38,046 nucleotides of DNA from a virus, in IMG/VR virus record IMGVR_UViG_3300017782_003844, positions 1-38,046 of that record, one strand, 5' to 3'. Shown here piece after piece: positions 9,930 through 17,460 of this stretch. The position numbers were made by a program, and so were the translations under genes. Positions within the stretch are counted from its first letter, which is position 1. Each line of letters begins with the position of its first letter. The notes beneath the pieces were generated by a model that did no database searches, was not told the DNA's origin, and saw nothing but the letters and a program-made list of their open reading frames with translations.

Positions 9930-10167
9930 TTATAAACTCCTCTATCTCGGCTTTAGTTTTAACACCAACTAAACGACCTACTTCTTTATCATTATCATCT
10001 ACAAGTACCATAGTTGGTACTCCTCTAACTCTATAATCTTGGGCTAAGTTTGGACTATCCTCTATGTCAATACTTGAGACAGTATAGGGGACGTCAATCC
10101 CCTCCAAGGTTTTTGCCAATATCTTACAAGGCTGGCACCATTCTGCACTAAACTTTAATAATCTCAT
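9922..10167 (-). CDS. Thioredoxin-like protein
   Basis: 81 residues with a redox motif WCQPC near the N-terminus (FSAEWCQPCKIL) and the cis-proline region RGVPTMVLVD. This is a small thioredoxin/glutaredoxin-type fold, shorter than the roughly 108 residues of E. coli TrxA. The variant CQPC in place of CGPC is common in phage thioredoxins. It lies between a small membrane protein gene and nrdB, so its likely job is to re-reduce the C-terminal cysteine pair of the phage NrdA. A role as a polymerase processivity factor, as in T7, cannot be excluded but there is no direct sign of it. The start is preceded by a G-rich GGGGG five bases upstream, a weak ribosome-binding site. Confidence 0.92.
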   Translation of the reverse strand: MRLLKFSAEWCQPCKILAKTLEGIDVPYTVSSIDIEDSPNLAQDYRVRGVPTMVLVDDNDKEVGRLVGVKTKAEIEEFINE

Positions 10168-10168
10168 A

Positions 10169-10339
10169 CTACCCCCAATTGTGTATTATGTTTGCCATAA
10201 TCATGATGGCGCAACCAAGATTTAAGAGTAAAATAATACTTCGTACTATAGTTATATAGGTATCGTACTCTTCCGTTTTTTCATCTGCATAACTACCTAA
10301 CGAGTATTTCCAGACTTTAATAAACTTACTATCCTTCAC
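10169..10339 (-). CDS. Small membrane protein between nrdA and thioredoxin
   Basis: A 56-codon frame from a GTG that overlaps the end of nrdA by 11 bases (GTGAAGGATAG). It stops two bases before the thioredoxin ATG and so fills exactly the only gap in the nrd cluster. The N-terminal half is polar (KDSKFIKVWKYSLGSYADEK). The C-terminal half is one hydrophobic helix (SIILLLNLGCAIMIMANII). A purine-rich AAGGA lies about 12 bases upstream. It is probably a single-pass inner membrane protein. I do not recognise its function; the position suggests co-expression with dNTP synthesis. Confidence 0.7.
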   Translation of the reverse strand: MKDSKFIKVWKYSLGSYADEKTEEYDTYITIVRSIILLLNLGCAIMIMANIIHNWG

Positions 10340-12104
10340 AAGCCACACATCCTTCTTCGTCCATAGATTCGAAGATTCTTTCTCTAAGCACTTCGTCAGA
10401 TACTGTCTCTGCTCTTTTCATAGCTTCACTTCGTAAATAGTACAAAGTTTTTAGCTTTTTCTTCCACGCCATCATATGAACAGAGTGTAGCTCCTGCTTG
10501 GACACATTTGCAGGAAAGAATATATTTAATGACTGACTTTGACAAATTTCTTCTTGTCTGTCAGCTGCCATATCAATTACCCATCTTTGGTCAATCTCTA
10601 CTGCAGTTTTAAATACATCTTTAGTCCAATCGTCTAGAAAATCCAGATGCTGTACTGAGCCGCCTTTAGTGATAATATCTTTCCACACTTCTTCTGTATC
10701 CATGCCTATATCGCGTAAAACATCTTCTAGGTACTCATTCTTCTGTAGGCTAGTGCCACTTTTTGTCTTTTGAGCAAATGCATTTGCACGATACGGCTCG
10801 ATACTTGGACTTGTATTTCCGCAAATAATACTAGAAGAAGCGTTTGGAGCAATCGCCATAAGATGACAATTTCGTACGCCAGTACCCACAGCATCGGGGG
10901 CTTCGCCTCTTTGCATTGCCAAGTCTTTAGTTGCACGTACTGCTTCGGCTTTGATATGCTTAAACATTGCCATATTCTTGCCTTTTGCCATTGCACTTTC
11001 AAACGGAATATTTAACCTTTGTAAGTACGCGTGGAACCCCATCGCACCCAAGCCAATACTTCTTTCTCTCTCTGCACTAAATCGTGCTTTTTCAAGCTGA
11101 GAGGGGGCATTTCTGATAAAGTGTACAAGAACATTGTCAAGCATTCGCACTAAATCAGGAATAAAGTCCTCATTGTGTTTCCACTCATCGTATTCTTCCA
11201 AATTTACACTTGATAGGCAACAAACTGCTGTTCTTTCCTCGTTTGTTGCAAGCGTAATCTCACTACACAAATTAGACTGAGTTACCTCAAGTCCTAGTGA
11301 TTTTTGGCAGTCAGGCAACCCCGCCTGGACTGTATCACCGAACATTACATAGGGCTCTCCTGTCTCTACTCGATTCTGGATCAATTTTACCCAAAGTGTC
11401 TTAGCGGAAACAGTCTTAGTAACTTTACCACTGTGTGGATCTACTAGATCCCATGAGTCATCGAAACCTTCCACTTTAGTAGCATTTTCGATAATTTCCA
11501 TAAATTTATCAGATATTACAACTCCGTGGTGAAGATTAGTGGACTTGCGATTAACATCCCCGCCTGTGGGCTTACGAATATCAAGAAACTCTTCAACCTC
11601 TGGGTGTGAGATGTCCAAATATGCTGCATAACTACCTCTTCTTGTTACACCTTGCGAGAAAGCAAGCATTTCTGCGTCAACCACTTTCAAGAAGGGAATT
11701 ACTCCAGTTGACTCTGAACCGCTTGATGTTTTAGATCCTACACTTCGTACAGAACTCCAAACTCCTCCGACCCCGCCACCGACTGAAGAAAGAAAAGCAT
11801 TCTCAGTATAGTGATCAGTAATACCTTTTCTAGAATCATCTACATAATTCAAGAAACAACTAATAGGCAGACCTCGTGTTGTACCTCCATTGGAAAGTAT
11901 AGGAGTACTAAACATAAACCACAATTTACTAGCATAGTCATATAGTCGTTGGGCATGACTCTCATCGTCTGCAAACGCCATCGCAGCTCGGGCAAATGCC
12001 TCTTGGGGAGATGTTTCGTCCCCTACCATATATCTGTCCTCTAGTGTTTTAATACTAAATTCTGATAGGTATCTATCTCTACGATAGTCAATTTTAATAT
12101 TCAT
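10329..12104 (-). CDS. nrdA: Class I ribonucleotide reductase, alpha subunit
   Basis: 591 residues, against about 760 for E. coli NrdA. The protein starts directly with the catalytic barrel region and has no recognisable N-terminal ATP-cone, so dATP feedback inhibition is probably absent. Catalytic features are present: the cysteine in LPISCFLNY (C83), NLCSEI (the Asn-Cys-Glu site), the partner cysteine in AVCCLSSVNL, the tyrosine pair in LYYLRSEA, and a C-terminal redox pair CVAC (C586, C589). It reduces ribonucleoside diphosphates to deoxy forms together with NrdB. It overlaps the exonuclease gene by 11 bases (ATGAATATTAA), consistent with coupled translation. It lies far downstream of P1. 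Confidence 0.96.
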   Translation of the reverse strand: MNIKIDYRRDRYLSEFSIKTLEDRYMVGDETSPQEAFARAAMAFADDESHAQRLYDYASKLWFMFSTPILSNGGTTRGLPISCFLNYVDDSRKGITDHYTENAFLSSVGGGVGGVWSSVRSVGSKTSSGSESTGVIPFLKVVDAEMLAFSQGVTRRGSYAAYLDISHPEVEEFLDIRKPTGGDVNRKSTNLHHGVVISDKFMEIIENATKVEGFDDSWDLVDPHSGKVTKTVSAKTLWVKLIQNRVETGEPYVMFGDTVQAGLPDCQKSLGLEVTQSNLCSEITLATNEERTAVCCLSSVNLEEYDEWKHNEDFIPDLVRMLDNVLVHFIRNAPSQLEKARFSAERERSIGLGAMGFHAYLQRLNIPFESAMAKGKNMAMFKHIKAEAVRATKDLAMQRGEAPDAVGTGVRNCHLMAIAPNASSSIICGNTSPSIEPYRANAFAQKTKSGTSLQKNEYLEDVLRDIGMDTEEVWKDIITKGGSVQHLDFLDDWTKDVFKTAVEIDQRWVIDMAADRQEEICQSQSLNIFFPANVSKQELHSVHMMAWKKKLKTLYYLRSEAMKRAETVSDEVLRERIFESMDEEGCVACEG

Positions 12105-12936
12105 GTAACGTCCTCTTTATATTTGCAATGTTATCTTGCCCTATTGCGTCATCGCAATATGTTATTAAATCCATTAGTTCATAGTTCTGAAGAATCTGAT
12201 CAGCATTTGCATTCAGCTCTTGTATATACTTATACTTTCCATCTAATGGCACATTATCGTAGATATTCATTGCGTCTCCGTACTGACTAATTAGATCTAC
12301 TGCACGTTTAGGTCCAATACCTGTGATTCCAGGAACATTATCCCCTTTATCTCCAGTTAAGCACTTAAACGATATAAACTGCTCAGGAGCTACATCGTAA
12401 TGCTCCTTCCAGTTACTAAAGGTTACTTCTTTTCTATTAACATAGGAAAATCTACTTACTTTTTCTTGTATTAGAAGATCCCAATCTCGGTCACTAGATA
12501 TAAGCCATATATACTCTAGTCCATAATTATCTTTATCTTTTACAAGGTGGGCTGCAATATCGTCTGCCTCTACCCCTTTATAGCGTAGGATGGGATACCC
12601 TTGCTCTTCTAGTACATCCAGAGACGCTTCGAACTCTTCAAAAAACTCTTCAAAAGCTGCTTTCTCTTCGTCTGTCTGGTCTGCAAACTTCTCTTTTCTG
12701 TTTTGCTTATACTCAGGATTGATCGACTTGCGGTACGTTGAAGATCCCCAGTCCGCAGTAATAATAATTTTTTTACAGTCATATGACTGAGCTAGACTTT
12801 CTACTGTTCTCTGGTATTCATACCTAAAATCTGTTCTGCCTTGATGCTTCCAGCGAAAGGCTAAGTTCAAAGCATCTACTACCAGCGTAGCATTTAGATC
12901 TGGATTAATCATTTTATCTGTTAAATTAAAAGCCAC
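12094..12936 (-). CDS. 5'-3' exonuclease / flap endonuclease
   Basis: 280 residues of the FEN-1/T5 exonuclease superfamily. Visible motifs are the N-terminal metal aspartate (ATLVVDALNLAFRW), the arch-region YKGVEADDIAAHL, the acidic SSDRDWDLLI, and the helix-hairpin-helix stretch CLTGDKGDNVPGITGIGPKRA at about residues 194-214. It should remove RNA primers and 5' flaps during lagging-strand synthesis, working with the phage polymerase and ligase. I accept the GTG start because a GGAG lies seven bases upstream. The gene overlaps the preceding nuclease gene by 11 bases. Confidence 0.93.
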   Translation of the reverse strand: MAFNLTDKMINPDLNATLVVDALNLAFRWKHQGRTDFRYEYQRTVESLAQSYDCKKIIITADWGSSTYRKSINPEYKQNRKEKFADQTDEEKAAFEEFFEEFEASLDVLEEQGYPILRYKGVEADDIAAHLVKDKDNYGLEYIWLISSDRDWDLLIQEKVSRFSYVNRKEVTFSNWKEHYDVAPEQFISFKCLTGDKGDNVPGITGIGPKRAVDLISQYGDAMNIYDNVPLDGKYKYIQELNANADQILQNYELMDLITYCDDAIGQDNIANIKRTLHEY

Positions 12937-13372
12937 TTATAAACTCCGTTTGCTCTGATTCTAACCAATCCTCTGCTAAAAGTACATAACAATCTAAAAA
13001 CCTTATATACAGATACTCATCTGTAGTTTTAGGTTTATTTTCTGTTACTACAAATACTTTTGATCGGTCATATTTAAAGAATAGCAAGGGCTTTTGATCT
13101 CCCCCTGCTGCCTGTACTACGACTTTTTTCCACCACTTAATAAGATTATTTGTCTTGGGCTGGGTGAATATCTTATCTGTAAGAGGAGAATCTTTGTAGT
13201 TTTTAACCTCTATACAGTAAAAGTTTCTTTGATTGGGGACATATAAGTCCCCTTTCAAATATTCAAGTGCACCAGATGCGGGTACTCTTTCAAACTGCAA
13301 ACTCGTAGCCTGTCGCAGCATATCTCTTACTAAGTACTCACCTCTAGCTCCTTTAGCTCTACTATCAACCAT
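12926..13372 (-). CDS. Holliday junction resolvase-like PD-(D/E)XK nuclease
   Basis: 148 residues. The N-terminus KGARGEYLVRDML resembles the conserved KGxxxE region of archaeal Hjc-type resolvases. It is followed by KGDLYV (metal aspartate) and FYCIEVKNYKD (the ExK half of the active site). This layout fits the PD-(D/E)XK superfamily and the Hjc group in particular. It sits between exonuclease and SbcC genes, as expected for branch processing during recombination-dependent replication. It overlaps the upstream 73-residue gene by 8 bases. Substrate specificity is inferred; another structure-specific nuclease of the same fold is possible. Confidence 0.78.
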   Translation of the reverse strand: MVDSRAKGARGEYLVRDMLRQATSLQFERVPASGALEYLKGDLYVPNQRNFYCIEVKNYKDSPLTDKIFTQPKTNNLIKWWKKVVVQAAGGDQKPLLFFKYDRSKVFVVTENKPKTTDEYLYIRFLDCYVLLAEDWLESEQTEFISGF

Positions 13373-13586
13373 ATTGTCTTAAAGTCTCCTTCAGCTGATC
13401 TAACTTTTCAGAATAGTCAGCTGCTTTAGAGAGTTCTTCCTCAATAGTTCCCATAATATCGCTATGTTCTCCAATACCGGCAGGGTATTCAAGATAGATC
13501 ATCACATTCGCCTGGTGAAAGTTCATCTTTCCCGTCAGGTATCTCGTCATGTTCTCTATCATTATCTCTTTTACTGAATTGCTCAT
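13365..13586 (-). CDS. Conserved small phage protein
   Basis: 73 residues with the string EYPAGIGEHSDIMGTIEEEL. I associate this with a widespread small phage protein (pattern P-x-GIGEH-x-D-I) of unknown function. No membrane segment is seen and the C-terminus looks helical. An AAAGGAGCGAGAAGAAA leader provides a good ribosome-binding site. Its 5' part overlaps, in a different frame, the 3' half of the 58-residue gene upstream. It is encoded among recombination genes but nothing in the sequence fixes its role. Confidence 0.85.
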   Translation of the reverse strand: MSNSVKEIMIENMTRYLTGKMNFHQANVMIYLEYPAGIGEHSDIMGTIEEELSKAADYSEKLDQLKETLRQYG

Positions 13587-13665
13587 TTTCTTCTCGCTCC
13601 TTTAGCATACGGTGAATTAACCGCCTGCGACTGTGTTGCATTCTAGTGCGCATCACTCGTCTCAT
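13489..13665 (-). CDS. Small basic-acidic protein, overlapping frame
   Basis: A 58-codon frame whose ATG directly follows the sbcC stop (TAAATG), with a strong GGAGAAG seven bases upstream. The N-terminus is very basic (MRRVMRTRMQHSRRRLIHRM) and the C-terminus is acidic (DELSPGECDDLS). It shares 98 bases with the next gene in another frame, so one of the two may be overprinted. The ribosome-binding site and exact adjacency argue that it is translated. At minimum it would carry ribosomes to the start of the next gene. Function unknown. Confidence 0.55.
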   Translation of the reverse strand: MRRVMRTRMQHSRRRLIHRMLKEREENEQFSKRDNDREHDEIPDGKDELSPGECDDLS

Positions 13666-15459
13666 TTACTTCTCCAAAGTACTAACGTTTCCTTCTTTGA
13701 CTACCTCTACTTTTTCTAATAGAGGATGAGTCCATCCATGACTTACTACATAAGTATTTAAGGGCTCTCCTAGCAATACTTCTACTAGCTTTTCTCGCCC
13801 GCTTTCGTCTAATACGTTGATAACTTCATCTAAAAATAAAATATTGATTTTAGACTTAGATATGCTACTCATAAGTTTACGAATAGCAATTAGCGTAGCA
13901 GTGTTCACCCTTGCCAGTTCTCCTGAGGAGAGAGCTAGAATATCTACTATGTTACCATTATCAGTAATTTGTACATTTAGCTTATCATTTGATACTACAA
14001 ACTCAAGAGTGAATCTGCCATCTGAAAGCTCTGCTAGATAATGATTTGTTAAATCTTCTAACTCTTTTACAAGATTTTCGATTTTATACGCTAATAATCC
14101 GTTTGTACTAAAAGACTTTTTTAACACCTCTAGGTTGCTTGCGATCTCTCGCTCTGCGTCCCACTGATGTAAAGCTTCATTAAGTTCAGACTGAAAGCTC
14201 TCAGTTTGCTCAAGTATTACTTGGATTCTGGTGTTTCTTTTAGTGATTTTTTCATTGTTTCGTAATGTTTCTTGTAGTCTTGCTTTTGCATCCGATATTC
14301 TTGAAAGAATTCGTGCGCTGCGCTCTTCAAGCTCTCCTTTATCCAACAGCTGCGTCTGAAGCCCTCGGTCAATAGAGCGAAACAAATCTTCCCACTCTTT
14401 TTTAGTACTTTCACAACGCTCATACTCGCTGTTTTCAGATTGGATAGAGATAATTTCTTGTTTAAGAGCATCAAGTCGTCTTGTAGCTTTTTCATACGTC
14501 TCCTCTTCCGTTTCTTTCATAGCCTTCTCGACAGAACTGTCGATAGGCTGCTCGCACGTAGGGCAAGTATCTCTAATTTCCCCTAATTGCTTTAAAGTTC
14601 GTTGAGCACCCGCCGCGACTGCTCTTACTGAACCTACCTCTTCCTTCAAATTATCGTAAGATTTATACTGTGCTTTTGAAGAATTAGCACTATCAATGTC
14701 TATATCAGACAGCATAGTTTTATATTGATTATTTTTTGAGATTTTTTTATTTTTTTCTGAAATATTTTCAATTTCAATCATAAGCTGGGCGAGTTCTTTC
14801 TCATCATCTTCCGTGTCAATTATCTCATTTGACAGTGGGAGTATGGAAGTATCACTCAATTTGTTGTCTTTCAACCATTTCTCAACGGTCGCTATCCTTG
14901 CTTCTATGCCTGTTAGTATAGTAGCGCGGGCTCTTGCTTCAGCCTTGAACAGCTCAAATAATTTTATATAGTGATCCAACTGTAATAGATCAATAAGAAA
15001 CTTCTTGCGATTAGTATCAGTAGCAGTTAGAAACTGCAAACTACTATTAGTATTTTGATAGACTAATTGTGAGAATGTTTTAAAATCTATACCTATTATT
15101 TCTTGGAGTGTTTTGTAAGTATTTGTAGCTGTATGACTGCTTATATCTTCATTGTTTTTTAGAAGTTTTAGTTTGATACTAGACTTTCTATCAATGATTA
15201 CAGAGTACCTATCAGAATCTTTTGTAAAATCCAGTGTTATATGGTATCCTTCATTCACATAACGATTTGGTATATCTGCTTTTTTGATGCCTTTAGAGTT
15301 TTTATTGTATAAAGCTTCTTCAATAATTAACGGAATGGATGACTTACCCATTCCGTTAGTACCGATTAATTGAGTTACAGTATTATCACTTAAATCTAAC
15401 TCATTATCTGCTCCATAGCTAAAACAATTACTCCATTTCAATTTTTGAAGCGTAATCAT
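13666..15459 (-). CDS. sbcC: SbcC/Rad50/gp46-like recombination ATPase
   Basis: 597 residues, close to T4 gp46 and much shorter than E. coli SbcC. The N-terminal Walker A is GTNGMGKSS (residues 33-41). Two coiled-coil arms flank a zinc hook CPTC near residue 300 (DTCPTCEQPID). The ABC signature region is LSSGELARVN and Walker B is NILFLDEVI. With SbcD it forms an SMC-type nuclease that processes DNA ends for recombination and replication restart. The ATG has AGGAA upstream and the gene overlaps sbcD by 32 bases. The pair belongs to the P1 unit with SSB, resolvase and flap exonuclease. Confidence 0.95.
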   Translation of the reverse strand: MITLQKLKWSNCFSYGADNELDLSDNTVTQLIGTNGMGKSSIPLIIEEALYNKNSKGIKKADIPNRYVNEGYHITLDFTKDSDRYSVIIDRKSSIKLKLLKNNEDISSHTATNTYKTLQEIIGIDFKTFSQLVYQNTNSSLQFLTATDTNRKKFLIDLLQLDHYIKLFELFKAEARARATILTGIEARIATVEKWLKDNKLSDTSILPLSNEIIDTEDDEKELAQLMIEIENISEKNKKISKNNQYKTMLSDIDIDSANSSKAQYKSYDNLKEEVGSVRAVAAGAQRTLKQLGEIRDTCPTCEQPIDSSVEKAMKETEEETYEKATRRLDALKQEIISIQSENSEYERCESTKKEWEDLFRSIDRGLQTQLLDKGELEERSARILSRISDAKARLQETLRNNEKITKRNTRIQVILEQTESFQSELNEALHQWDAEREIASNLEVLKKSFSTNGLLAYKIENLVKELEDLTNHYLAELSDGRFTLEFVVSNDKLNVQITDNGNIVDILALSSGELARVNTATLIAIRKLMSSISKSKINILFLDEVINVLDESGREKLVEVLLGEPLNTYVVSHGWTHPLLEKVEVVKEGNVSTLEK

Positions 15460-16387
15460 TATATGTTCCTAATATATTAGATATTTTATTCTCAGGAAGT
15501 TCTAGTATATAAGTTAAGTACTCTGAAAGCTCTTCTTGAACAGTCATTCCCTCACTAATTACTAGAGTAGCTTCGCTACTTCGCTTAACTACTTTTTTAT
15601 CTAGTAGATCGTTGTTCTTTACATCTGCAAGCTCTTGTATATCGCCTTCTATCTCATAGATAGTATGATGGTACTCTGTAGGTATCATCTCTTCTGGGCT
15701 GTCCACAGTTTTTCTAATAAGTTGAGGCAGATCAAAACTGCTCCATTGCCAGCTCCAATCAGCTGGATCAATCCACAAAAATCCTGTTGATACTTCCGTT
15801 CGGTGAAAGGATGTAGTCATAGGACTGCCTGGATATACTATATTTCTTTGTGTGTTACTATGAGCGTGCAAATCTCCTGCAAATACTACAGGGAAATCTT
15901 CAAACCTATCTAGATCTACTTCGGGCTTGACATGAGGAGGTATCTCTCCTCTTACATGGGTAAATAAAGGCTTAGAGAAGTCAAACTTTTCTATGCTTTC
16001 TTTTCTATGTAAGTCAGCGTAGGGCAGTACTCCGAAACCCCAATCTTCATCAATATAAGAAGTAGTTTGTATATGCACTAGAGGATTAATATCTCTTGAG
16101 ACTTGTTTTAAATTATCGAAGAAAGTCTTGTTTTTCTTCGTAGCTTCATGATTACCATCGTATATAAGAGTTGGAATCTTTACTCCACGAATAAACTTGA
16201 AGTAAAGTTCCAGTTCTTCCATACTAGGCAGACGATCAAATAAGTCACCACCAATAATATGCATTTCAGCATTGTGCTCCAAGTCATAAATATACTCGAA
16301 GAACTTATTGTAGCGATTTATTGCCCACTTAACTGGGACATTTTTCTGTCCCAGTTTGATGTGCCAGTCTGCTGTAAATAAAATCAT
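15428..16387 (-). CDS. sbcD: SbcD/Mre11/gp47-like nuclease
   Basis: 319 residues of the calcineurin-like phosphoesterase fold. The metal-binding motifs appear in order: ADWHIKL (D-x-H), GGDLFDR, YDGNHEA, THVRGE and AGDLHAHS. It supplies the nuclease activity of the SbcCD (gp46/47) complex. The gene begins with an ATGA overlap with the SSB stop codon and runs into sbcC with a 32-base overlap, so stoichiometric expression of the pair is likely. The C-terminal part (about residues 215-319) is probably the capping and SbcC-binding region. Confidence 0.95.
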   Translation of the reverse strand: MILFTADWHIKLGQKNVPVKWAINRYNKFFEYIYDLEHNAEMHIIGGDLFDRLPSMEELELYFKFIRGVKIPTLIYDGNHEATKKNKTFFDNLKQVSRDINPLVHIQTTSYIDEDWGFGVLPYADLHRKESIEKFDFSKPLFTHVRGEIPPHVKPEVDLDRFEDFPVVFAGDLHAHSNTQRNIVYPGSPMTTSFHRTEVSTGFLWIDPADWSWQWSSFDLPQLIRKTVDSPEEMIPTEYHHTIYEIEGDIQELADVKNNDLLDKKVVKRSSEATLVISEGMTVQEELSEYLTYILELPENKISNILGTYNDYASKIEME

Positions 16388-17010
16388 GCGATGTTGAACT
16401 CGTCTTCAATGCTTTCGTCAATATCACCTACGGATTCTTCTCGAATTTCATCTAGCAATGCTTTCTGTGCATCAGGAGTAGGTCGTGCCATAACATCATC
16501 CATAGACTTCAGGTCGGCAATAGCTTCTTTCTCTGAGTCAGACAGTACGCGGTGCTTGCACTTCAGTACTTGCAGTTGATATTCTACGTTATAAGGCAAA
16601 GGCCCAGTCTTTACTCGCTTGAACTTAACGTCCCAGCCAGTATCAGGATCGGTAGGATCACCAAGATCTTCAGCTGCAGTTAGAATTGCTTCAAATAGCT
16701 TCTTTTTCAAGTTAATAACTTTAACTTGACCGCCGTCAATGCACTGCATAGCGTAGCTCCAGCCACACTTTAGATCTGGGTAGTACTCACGAACCCAATC
16801 TTTTTCTTTATTGTTGAATCGCTCTTCGTTGCGATCAAATGATAGACACTCAAAAGGAATGTTCTTACCATTTTTACCTTCCAGCCAGTATACATAGCGA
16901 GCGAGTACATCGCCAACTAAGCGTACTTCGTTGTCTCCATCTCGGTAAGAGTAAGATGAAATTGAGGATTTTTGGGCAGCGCCCTTTGATTTGTTAAATG
17001 AAATTGCCAT
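16384..17010 (-). CDS. Single-stranded DNA-binding protein
   Basis: 208 residues. A basic N-terminus (MAISFNKSKGAAQKSS) precedes a core with many aromatic and basic residues (RYVYWLEGKNGK, GWDVKFKRVKTGPLPYNVEY). The protein ends in an acidic tail (DIDESIEDEFNIA) like those by which phage and bacterial SSBs recruit partners. No zinc motif like that of T4 gp32 is seen. The architecture and its place directly upstream of sbcDC support an SSB that coats unwound DNA. The gene overlaps the preceding stop by one base (TAATG). The family assignment rests on overall pattern rather than a single diagnostic motif. Confidence 0.75.
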   Translation of the reverse strand: MAISFNKSKGAAQKSSISSYSYRDGDNEVRLVGDVLARYVYWLEGKNGKNIPFECLSFDRNEERFNNKEKDWVREYYPDLKCGWSYAMQCIDGGQVKVINLKKKLFEAILTAAEDLGDPTDPDTGWDVKFKRVKTGPLPYNVEYQLQVLKCKHRVLSDSEKEAIADLKSMDDVMARPTPDAQKALLDEIREESVGDIDESIEDEFNIA

Positions 17011-17414
17011 TAGTGTGTATTCTCCGTTCTGGCTTCTTCGTATTTGAAGTGAAGTCGTCCTTCCTCATCAATAAGAAGTAGTCTGTTGTTTTCGTAAAGA
17101 CCTATGTCCACATCACAGTGGAAAAGGTCGAGGGTTGTTGTCCCAGTAGCTTTATAATCTGCGAGGGAACGCAGAGAAGCTAAGGCGAGATACTGGGCGA
17201 TCTCACTATAGCTATATCTATATGCGTGGAATAAGAGGACTTCAGGATTCACAAGGAAAGAGTGCCCTACAAAACTGGTAAGAGTATACTTATACATCTT
17301 ATCGTGTCTGTTGAGGGGTATCTGTTTTGTTGTCATCATTTTAAAGATAAGGAAGATAGCAAGGGAATTTCCTGCCGTCTTTTCAAATATCTTTTTCCAA
17401 TCAAATAGAAGCAT
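17010..17414 (-). CDS. Conserved phage protein, function unknown; start overlaps promoter P1
   Basis: 134 residues from the first ATG. I cannot assign a function. The body contains HAYRYSYSEIAQYLALASLRSL, which looks helical. The start is a problem. The ATG (17412-17414) abuts the -10 box of promoter P1, so RNA from P1 would begin inside the gene. The ATG has no ribosome-binding site, and no other in-frame ATG, GTG or TTG exists before ATGATG at residue 26. Either the gene is read from RNA coming from the upstream helicase unit, or translation starts at residue 26 (17339). The first 25 residues (FDWKKIFEKTAGNSLAIF) look like genuine protein. Confidence 0.72.
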   Translation of the reverse strand: MLLFDWKKIFEKTAGNSLAIFLIFKMMTTKQIPLNRHDKMYKYTLTSFVGHSFLVNPEVLLFHAYRYSYSEIAQYLALASLRSLADYKATGTTTLDLFHCDVDIGLYENNRLLLIDEEGRLHFKYEEARTENTH

Positions 17415-17443
17415 ATTATATCAAAATCCGTTGTAATTGTCAA
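17415..17443 (-). promoter_or_regulatory. Promoter P1
   Basis: Read on the minus strand: TTGACA, a 17-base spacer, TATAAT, a perfect sigma-70 match. It is preceded by the shared upstream element AAAATAGTTC (to 17455). It should drive SSB through nrdB, ending at the terminator at 8937-8961. The predicted start is near 17408. Confidence 0.9.
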
Positions 17444-17460
17444 GAACTATTTTTCTATGT

